Shown here one piece after another: positions 57,156 through 64,000 of a DNA stretch of 64,000 nt. Where the stretch lies: contig ARYC01019235.1 in the NCBI GenBank assembly GCA_000711775.1, positions 1-64,000 on the forward strand, written 5' to 3'. Origin of the DNA: Oxytricha trifallax (taxonomy: Eukaryota; Ciliophora; Spirotrichea; Sporadotrichida; Oxytrichidae). The stretch's first letter is position 1. Each line of letters starts with the position of its first letter. The notes beneath the pieces are model-generated. The model did not search any database, had not been told where the DNA came from, and saw nothing but the letters and a program-made list of their open reading frames with translations. The translations under genes and the position numbers were made by a program.

Positions 57156-59052
57156 ATGGTTTTAATGGCCGAAAAAGACCCTGATCTCGTTTAAAACCTC
57201 AAAACTATAATATAAACTCAGTAGAAAAACATAGATCATAAAGTGTAGTTGCTGCTTGCCATCCAGCACAACATAGATTATTTGACAGAAATTCATGCTT
57301 AAAATTAAAGAGAACTGTGGGATACAAGTGAGATGAATAAGTAATTAGAACATGAAAATAATGTGCTTAAAATATAGAATTAGGGGATGAAGATACAAAT
57401 AGATAAATATAAGCGAGATTCGGAGATGTTGATGAAGGAATAAGAAAGAATCAGGGAGCTTATATCAGCACAAGAAAACTCAGGTCTCCTGATAAACCTT
57501 AAATTTTAAGGATTAAGTATTTGTTCAATTTTCAATAGTCACTAGAGTTTAGAGACTTTAGAGTTAGCAATTTAACAAAAAAATGACAAAGTAACAAAAA
57601 TGGATTTCGATTTGACTGTGGTTCTTACTGAAAAACAAGCTATGAAAAAAGAAATGGATCGGTAAGATAACGAAATACGCTAATATCTGAAAGATATGAA
57701 GGAATTGACTTTGAAGTATGATCTACTTACTGATGATAACTCAAAGAATCTCCGCCAAAACTCAATCTAATAAATTAAATATATACTTGTATTTTACAAC
57801 TCAGACTACAGGGACTTAATTATTGGGAATGAAAACAAAATGAAGCTGTACAGAGAAGAAATGAAGGAATAACAAAGACTATTGGAGATCAGAGATGAGC
57901 ATATTGGTAAGTTGAAGGAGGAAATTTAGGGTCTAAAAGACAGGATTAATGTACTTGAGGATATAATAGAAGAGAGTAAGATGGAGAAGGAAGAGCTAAG
58001 GGAAGAAAATAGGAAGATGATGATGGGAGTGGGATTGGTTATATCAGATGAATAGCTCAAGATTAAGTTTCAGACTCTCTCTAATGATTAATAAATTACC
58101 ATCCACTATTATTGTTTATAATTAAATGACTTTGAATTCCGTCGAAAAGAATGGGATGCCAACGAGAATCGCCTCCTAGCACAGCTCTCCTTTTCCAAGG
58201 AATCTAACGAGAACCTCAAAAAGGACTACGATTTGCTACAAGAGAAGTTCGAAGCATACATGAGAACAAACAACTAAATCAACGATACTCTCAAGAAGGA
58301 TTTCGAGGAGCTCAACTCAAAATATCATCTGTGCAAGTTCCAGTTGGAAGATATTAGAAATGAAATGGACGAGAAGATTAAGTAGGAAACTTCAAGGGCA
58401 CAAGCAAGTGAATTACTCATGAAAGACGAGCTAGATAAGAAAGATAAAGAGGTTGACTTTTTATTAAAATTATATATTAATCGACTTTTTATACGAATTA
58501 TAAATTAATCCTTATTTTTCCTCTGCTGATATCTTCAATGAATAGAAAATTCTATACTATTTCATTAAATTTAAAAGAGCTAGTTTAAGCATAAAATGAG
58601 CTCACAGCCATGAAAGGTGAAATAAATCTAAAACTTACAAAACTTAAAGTTATGGAATTAGAATTAGCAAAATAGCGCATTGAAAACGAAGATAAACTTT
58701 AGGAGTAGAAAGATCTAATGTATTAAGAATAACGAAGTGTTGGTCTTGTTTCCACATCTTAATTAGATTTAACAGCAAGCAATAATTTACAGAATCTTGA
58801 TGGAATAATCTAAATCCTTATATATAACTTATAATTCTTCATTATATATGACTGGAGGGATAATCTTTCGGATTTTACTCAAAATAAATTGTAAAATTTT
58901 AATTCTAAAGCAAATACGCATCGAATATGGATGTAACAAACATTCTTGGCGGAAATTTAAGTCAAATGAGTGTGATAAAAGAGAGAAAAAAGAAAGCTAG
59001 TGCAATGAGCATTTTAAGTATGGATAGATAGAAAGACTCAAAATTGGAATGA
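57156..59052 (+). CDS. Long coiled-coil protein split by two IESs
   Basis: The ATG at 57156 (MVLMAEKDPDLVQNLKTIIQ) is preferred; ATGs at 57165 and 57600 are in the same frame. Removing the IESs at 58446-58573 (pointer AAAGAG) and 58799-58929 (pointer GATG) leaves 1638 bp, 545 codons and TGA at 59050-59052, all in one frame. Nearly the whole protein is Glu/Lys/Leu-rich heptad-like sequence (EIQGLKDRINVLEDIIEESK; ELVQAQNELTAMKGEINLKL), ending in a Lys-rich, Met-rich tail (SVIKERKKKASAMSILSMDR). No motor or other enzymatic domain is seen. A structural role, for example in cytoskeleton or basal bodies, is only a guess. A GT-AG intron was ruled out for the first gap because it leads to a stop. Confidence 0.85.
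58446..58573. other. IES 1 of the coiled-coil gene, pointer AAAGAG
   Basis: AAAGAG occurs at 58446-58451 and 58574-58579. Deletion of 128 bp joins LDKKDKE to LVQAQNE in frame. Confidence 0.88.
58799..58929. other. IES 2 of the coiled-coil gene, pointer GATG
   Basis: GATG occurs at 58799-58802 and 58930-58933. Deletion of 131 bp joins NLQNLD to VTNILGG in frame. The unexcised reading would instead end at a TGA near 58890. Confidence 0.8.
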
Positions 59053-59199
59053 AATTTAAAGGGAAACTGATATTAACATACTGCTTAATTATATATGTTA
59101 ATTTAATCATAATTAAGTCTAAAATTGAAATATTATTGTTAAAATATAAATGAAATGGGAAAAAGTGAAAATAAAAATAAATAAATAAATAATATGTGT

Positions 59200-59352
59200 A
59201 CGCTTTTAATATTAAACCCTTTCGACCAATTAATCAAAACCACTTAATTATATAAAAACGCATTTTCATAACCCAGAAACCCCTGGACCATATTTCAAAA
59301 ACCCAAAACCCCCTTCGATGAGTAATTCAAAACCCCAAAACCCTTTTCGTTT
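59200..59352. repeat. Cluster of C4A4 telomere-like blocks
   Basis: At least two TBE-like termini lie in a row: a worn CAAAAACCCAAAACCCCC at about 59307 and a perfect CAAAACCCCAAAACCCC at about 59329. Weaker CCCAGAAACCCC (about 59272) and AATCAAAACCAC blocks precede them. All face the same way, so the perfect block is a left end of an element lying to the right. No matching G4T4 right end is seen before 64000. Confidence 0.75.
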
Positions 59353-59830
59353 GAAGTGTAGTGTGTTTGATAATTATGAATAAATATGAGATAAATTGCC
59401 CTTTATTAGTTCTTTTTGCAGTGTATGATTACCAAGTGTATAGAGTGCATAGCTTAATTAGACAGGAGCTTTATAAGTGTAATGGGCATATGTATGAAGG
59501 TCATTCGCATTATCCATCGCAGTTTGAGAAGCTGAAATGGAAAGGGCGGTGATCGACATGCTAATACATTAGAGAGATCCTGCATTGAGTAGACCTCCAA
59601 CTAAAGAAGCACGATCAGAATCAAGTTGGAAGGGTTGCTTGCTTTCATAAGCATATGTCAAGGTTGCTTCAAATACAAAGTGAGAAAGTGCGATAGCAAT
59701 TGCCATGATTGATTATTATTATTATCATTATAGCCTTGTATTATAAATTACTCTTTTATAAAGGAGGATTCCCTTTAATAGGCTCAGCAAAACAAATTGC
59801 TTCCGTAACAAACATCATCAGACAAATCCA
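59353..59830 (+). other. Segment next to the C4A4 end with a short ORF
   Basis: A frame at 59376-59552 reads MNKYEINCPLLVLFAVYDYQ and on to LYKCNGHMYEGHSHYPSQFE, then TGA. Another frame follows with Cys/Lys-rich sequence. Similarity to a known TBE ORF was not recognised. It may be the worn end of an element-encoded gene. Confidence 0.35.
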
Positions 59831-62660
59831 TAGCGCAGAGTGTGCAGCCACTTTTTGTACTGAACACCCACATGCCTTGAATGTATTCTGCACTTAAGCT
59901 CTGTACGATTTCAGAGACCCTCTTCACGAGCTGCTGCCTAGAGATGTTAGATGGGATTATCTTACTTGGAGTTTACAGTGCCCACTTTGAGTTGCTTCTT
60001 GACGAACGAGAAGAGCTACTCTATAGGATTCAACCAGGCGAATACTCGGCATTGAATAGAACATTCACCTTGAACTTCCTGGCTGTCTCGAGCATCTCTG
60101 AATACTTATGAATGACAGCGTTATCCATCAAGAGTACCACCTACTTAGAGTTGAGATCTTTGTCCGTTCTCACACTTCGCAAGGTATGATAGATAAAATT
60201 CTCGAAGAGGGAGGAGTCGAAAGCGCCCTCTATGATTTGACTTGAGAGGATTCGGTCTTGAGATATGGCCGCTAAAAATGACATCGAGAACTGCTGCCTC
60301 TTATTGGGGCTCTTCTAGATCGAAAGCTCCCTCACCTTCATGCCATAACTACCTAGATTTTGCTTCATTTCACTCTGGTATTCTGCAATGCTTTTAAACT
60401 TGGAGGCTTCCTGTTTGTCATCAAAGTAGTCTTGGATGCTCTGTATATCACGCTCATACTTTTCGCTCTCTTCCTTCAAGTTGAAGCCTATATTTCCATT
60501 TTCAATCAATAGCAAATCTTACCTCGACTCTCGCTGAGTTGGTCTATAGATGCGCTGCTCACATTCTAGGACAGCCTTAGTTAGGAGTGATGCCAAACCG
60601 ATTCTCCTTTTGTTTGTCTCCCACCAAGTCCACCGATTTCTTCCTCGAGCTTGACAACTTCAACTTTGCAATTCGATCCAGGACTGGAGTGAACCCACTC
60701 CTCAATTTCTTCGCCGGCAGATCCTCCGAAACCACTGACTTGACCGAGCTTGCGATCCTGAAATTCTGAAAGTATTTTGTCAAGCTCAACTACTGGTTCA
60801 GGCTCTCTGGCACTTCAGGAATTGGGGAAAGATCTTTCTTCAGAGTTGCTTTTGATTTATAAGCTGGAGTTTATTATTAGGAGGTCCTGGCCTAAAATCT
60901 CGAATTTTTCTAAACTATATAAAACCAAGAAAATTACGTTCTTCGAATCAATACTTGAAGAACCCAGGCTGTGGATTTCAAGACTTTTTTTGATTTTGCA
61001 GGCGTCCTCTTACCCAAGATCGAGGCCTCTAATTTTTCAGATTCCTAACCTCCCTTATGCTGAATTTGACTTGAAAAGTTCCAGGCTTTTCTATGAAAGT
61101 TTTGATTGAATTATGATGAAATGCTTACGATTTTTAGGATTTTGAAGCCTCACTTTCAACTTGCGATTTTCGAGATTTTGAGGCTTAAATTGGAGAATTT
61201 TGCAACTTAGGATTAGATGGCTCAGGGGCGATATTTCTAGGGGTTATCCTAAAATTTGGTAAAGTAGAGTCGCCAATCACTTCCTAGTCACTGGCACTAT
61301 AATCCTAAAACCTACCAAGCAATTATTGGCCATACAAAGTTTGGAATCGCCCACCAGAATGGGGTTGCCAGCAGGTGATGTTTGTTACAGTCGTGATTGA
61401 CTTTTGCTTTGTCGATACATATCATTGATATTGAAAGCCACTACTTTGGGGGCATCGAGTCAAACCTAAAGTTGCTTTCATCCACTGAAATGATCACCGC
61501 ATCCTCAAGTAGGAACTGCGAAAGCAGGCGACTTATCCACAGCCTTTTATCGTTATAGCTGGGGTCACGATACTTGGTATTGGCAGCCTGGTCTTCCCAA
61601 ATCTTAAATGGAATTTCTCTTTCAAGACCTTGTTCAAGGTTGCTACGCAAGGCACTTTGAGAGCTGTGGCCTCAGGGTTATTTTCAGATAGCTCTCTGAG
61701 ATAGTTGTGCAGCTTCTAACCAGTGACCTGGTAGATACCATTCAGCTCCAAATAACTTTGAATCGAATCAAGCAGGAGAGGGTTATCAGTAACTCCTTTT
61801 CGACCCACTTTTTGCAAGGCCTTGGGTTCATGAATCGTGTGTTGAATCTCATGCTTGAACTTCTCAACTATCCTATAAACCATGTCTACCCCTATCCTCA
61901 ACTTCTTGGCAATCTGCCTGGGCTTCAAGTGATCATTAAAGTACAGGCTTACAGCATCTAATTTCTTACAGGCCAGCTTGGCCTCTCGCTTCTTTAAGAA
62001 TGGGTTTTTGTCTGCATTCTTGGCTCTCTTCTTATTGCCAATACTCTCAAGTATTTTCTGCATGACTTTAGAGTTCTTTGCGAGATCGGGGTTCAGAGTT
62101 ACCATACTCTGCTAGTTGTCAGGCCCTGCAGTTCCAATTCCATTGCCTGCTTTCTTCTAATTGAAAGCCACAGCCTTCCCAGATTTAATACTCTAAAGAT
62201 AAGTCTCCAAGAACCCACACAGCTCATCATCCTCTTGCATGTAACAAACATCAACATTCTTTCAGGTATTCGGCGATTGAATCCGAGGAGAGTTTGATAA
62301 TGACTCCACCCGCCAACTCTGACACATGAGGCGGCACCTCGCCGGCATTGATTACCTTGCCCGAGCTGTAGGTGAACTTGGACTTCTAAATCACATTAGG
62401 GAAGAGCTTGTCCAAGACCACTGGCGTCCACTTTGTGATGGTCTTCTCCTGCACCTTCACTTTGCTGGGTTTGATATCTTATAGGGAATTGGAGTCCAGG
62501 AACTCATCGCTGATAATTGATTGATGCGAGAGTGAGAAGCCAGACTTCGAGCTATGCTTGCTTTCTTCATTCTGTGGCAGTTTCTTCTGGCCCTTAATTG
62601 AAGGGCCTTGCTTTATGGTTTGTGGAGAGATGACAGGATATGCTGTTTATATAATTTGAA
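59830..62660 (-). pseudogene. Non-TBE DD34E transposase (IS630/Tc1/mariner superfamily), frameshifted and interrupted
   Basis: Read leftwards. The N-terminal part (62640-62270: GPSIKGQKKLPQNEESKHSS, then KTITKWTPVVLDKLFPNVIQ) has no visible ATG. After a frameshift near 62255 comes a Lys-rich region and a helix-turn-helix (KPRQIAKKLRIGVDMVYRIV, about 61880-61935). A second shift near 61590 leads to IISVDESNFRF, the first catalytic Asp (about 61480). About 1.1 kb later come SYGMKVRELSI (60330-60350) and VVLLMDNAVIHKY, the second Asp (about 60130). After EYSP a 1-bp deletion precedes LNPIE, the third catalytic Glu (about 60030). Asp-Glu spacing is 34. A further shift leads to a C-terminal piece near 59920. 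The family cuts and joins DNA at TA or ANT targets. Four lesions indicate a dead copy unless some are tiny IESs. Confidence 0.8.
60360..61440 (-). other. Extra segment inside the DD34E domain
   Basis: In this superfamily DExxF is followed within about 15 residues by the Y-G-x-K-G-like strand. Here the two are 1.1 kb apart. The left part of the segment has two overlapping open frames on the minus strand. One reads LTKYFQNFRIASSVKSVVSE; the other reads LGQVSGFGGSAGEEIEEWVH and passes through GTAAGATTTG..AATATAG (about 60488-60523), a plausible intron, into NLKEESEKYERDIQSIQDYF and the transposase strand. The right part (60900-61430) looks non-coding, with repeated TTTTAGGATTTTGAAGCCT-like stretches. 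It may be an inserted domain or a nested element. Confidence 0.5.
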
Positions 62661-62724
62661 CTCTTTAATTTAATTATATTTAATCCTGAAATCATCGCCA
62701 GATTATAATATATTAATATTTCCT
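62661..62724. promoter_or_regulatory. Short divergent spacer
   Basis: Only about 65 bp of AT-rich DNA separates the 5' side of the transposase frame from the plus-strand ATG at 62725. If both are intact units they share a promoter; more likely an upstream exon of the transposase is missing. Confidence 0.4.
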
Positions 62725-64000
62725 ATGAACGATTTGCTACAGCTGGAAAATTTGGGACCAGATATTCAATTTTCCATTTCATTCAAATCTAAAAACGCTA
62801 ACTTGGCTCGTGCAAATAAAGAAGCGACATGCTTAGAGATTATACATGCGATCCCTGTATAAGTTAATTCTACTGATAACAAACAAACTCCTCTTTAATG
62901 CAGTATCTTCGATTTGATCACTACAGTTCATCCAACAAACATCATTGCGTTCTGTGTATTCTTGAAGGGGATAGTTGAAAAAGAACCTAATAATGGTTAG
63001 TTGGTAACCTTAGTTAATGCTTTCACAGGAGTTTTTAGTGGCAAACATTTGCTCAGTTACTAGACTTACATTCTATAAAACCTGCCTATTTTGAAAGATC
63101 TTAAGATTGTTGACTTTTGTACTCAGATAAGAAATAATAACCTTTCTGGCCTCGATTTTATAAGCTAAACTAGCGAGCCTATTAGTAAAGGCACTCTACA
63201 TACTAATCAAACAAATTTTGCTCCAGGTACAATCACAAAAGAATTCATGCACACAGCCAGAAAGAGAATTTCATTGCTTCGTTTTCTCCTGATTACACTG
63301 GCACTATCAATCTAGATCACGTAAATTGGACAGAAATTTTTAAGGATACTGAAGAGGGTATTAATTCTTTCTAATCATTGTACCATGCATGTTGGAAAGG
63401 GGAGAGTCTACCTGGAAGTGACAGTGGCAGTGATGATTAAAGTGATGACAGTCAAGCTTCGTAAAACAATGGCATTGATTATGATGTTAAGGAGAATCAT
63501 GAAGGCCAATACGGTGGTGATGACAATGGAGATATCGAAGATAACATTGATCATTAAAATTAGTAGGACAATCTCAGCTATCTTTAGGAAAAATCCAGTC
63601 CTTTTATTATACAATCCACTCAACAAAGGTCCTCAAGTATTTAAAGCAACTTCGTGAGAAACGATCCCTCAAAAATCAAGGTTTTTAACGATTTAATAAA
63701 GAGCTAAATAACTGTCGAGGACTTCCAATCACAGATGAATCTAAATAACTACTAGGTACCCACTCCACTGAAAAGTCAGTAAAAGATCAATGACCTTCTT
63801 GAGAAAAACCAGACGGAAGAGCATAAGAGTTCATTTAAGGAGTGTCTTGATAACCCACTTTCATTCAAGAAAATCCAAGATTCAGTTACTATTAAACTGA
63901 CCACCTATGAGGAAAATCTCACCAATAGTCAAGTTAAAGGCTGGTGGCTCTACAAGCTTTACATTCAAAATATAAATATCAATTGTAAAAATTTGTTTCT
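62725..64000 (+). CDS. Hypothetical protein, runs off the right edge, one frameshift
   Basis: The ATG at 62725 gives MNDLLQLENLGPDIQFSISF..NLARANKEATCLEIIHAI..IIAFCVFLKGIVEKEPNNGQ..LPILKDLKIVDFCTQIRNNN. Near 63235-63250 (after NFAPGTITKE) the line moves to another frame, continuing HSQKENFIASFSPDYTG..LDHVNWTEIFKD, an acidic Ser/Asp/Asn stretch (about 63410-63560), then FVRNDPSKIKVFNDLIKSQI..SFKKIQDSVTIKLTTYEE to the edge. No family was recognised. Its place beside a transposase in a GC-richer block suggests it belongs to the same element; an ordinary cellular gene is the alternative. Confidence 0.6.

Noticed and set aside
58452-58577. GT-AG intron in the coiled-coil gene (GTTGAC..TTAAAAG)
   Set aside because: Splicing there puts the next segment in a frame that ends at TGA within about 12 codons. 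Deleting between the two AAAGAG repeats keeps a long coiled-coil frame, so an IES is the better reading.
60777-61109. 110-residue plus-strand ORF
   Set aside because: Opposite strand of the transposase insert; no start context and no similarity to neighbouring coding frames.
1-64000. CRISPR arrays, bacterial operons, rRNA or tRNA genes
   Set aside because: No regularly spaced repeats, ribosome-binding sites or conserved rRNA/tRNA words were seen; reassigned stop codons and pointers rule out a bacterial reading.

Overview
The window is germline (micronuclear) DNA of a spirotrichous ciliate of the Oxytricha/Stylonychia type. In every recognisable gene TAA and TAG are read as glutamine and only TGA stops. 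Transposons end in C4A4/G4T4 telomere-like repeats, as telomere-bearing elements (TBEs) do. Coding segments (MDSs) are separated by very AT-rich internal eliminated sequences (IESs) bounded by short direct repeats (pointers) that restore the frame when one copy is removed. Short GT-AG introns are also present. Species assignment is inference; no search was run.

Layout. 1-48.0 kb is a head-to-tail array on the minus strand of eight paralogues of one unrecognised secreted-protein family. I call them P1-P8 from left to right: P1 is cut by the window edge, and a relic of a ninth lies near 23.4 kb. Each has a signal peptide split by an IES (except P7) and the landmarks GWRD, ECWxC, WLPV and C-x-GRP near the C-terminus. 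Three sub-types are seen: K (P1, P2, P3, P5; start MK/MMK), R (P4, P6; start MRLAKV) and S (P7, P8; start MR-TKTLLV or MRLSKTLLV with Ser/Gly-rich stretches). The order K-K-K-R-(K relic)-K-R-S-S suggests block duplication. TBEs sit inside coding MDSs of P1, P2, P4 (a decayed 0.87-kb remnant) and P6, each with a 3-bp ANT duplication whose removal restores the reading frame. The IESs also carry palindromic MITE-like elements and two GC-rich islands.

48.4-53.6 kb holds a MutS homologue, MSH6, on the minus strand with introns but no evident IES. It has a long disordered N-terminus with an RGG box and a Q-rich C-terminal tail. 54.0-54.8 kb is a small Q-rich gene on the plus strand. 55.6-56.7 kb is a CDP-alcohol phosphatidyltransferase family gene on the minus strand. 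57.2-59.05 kb is a coiled-coil gene on the plus strand with two clear IESs.

59.2-64 kb is richer in GC. It contains a cluster of C4A4 telomere-like blocks, a frameshifted DD34E transposase of the IS630/Tc1/mariner superfamily that is different from the TBE transposase (minus strand, about 59.83-62.66 kb), and a plus-strand ORF running off the right edge.

During macronuclear development the TBEs, IESs and palindromes would be removed and MDSs joined at pointers to give gene-sized chromosomes. The window shows many stages of this: fresh-looking insertions, rotted insertions that still keep their target duplication, and paralogue-specific IES gain or absence at homologous codons.
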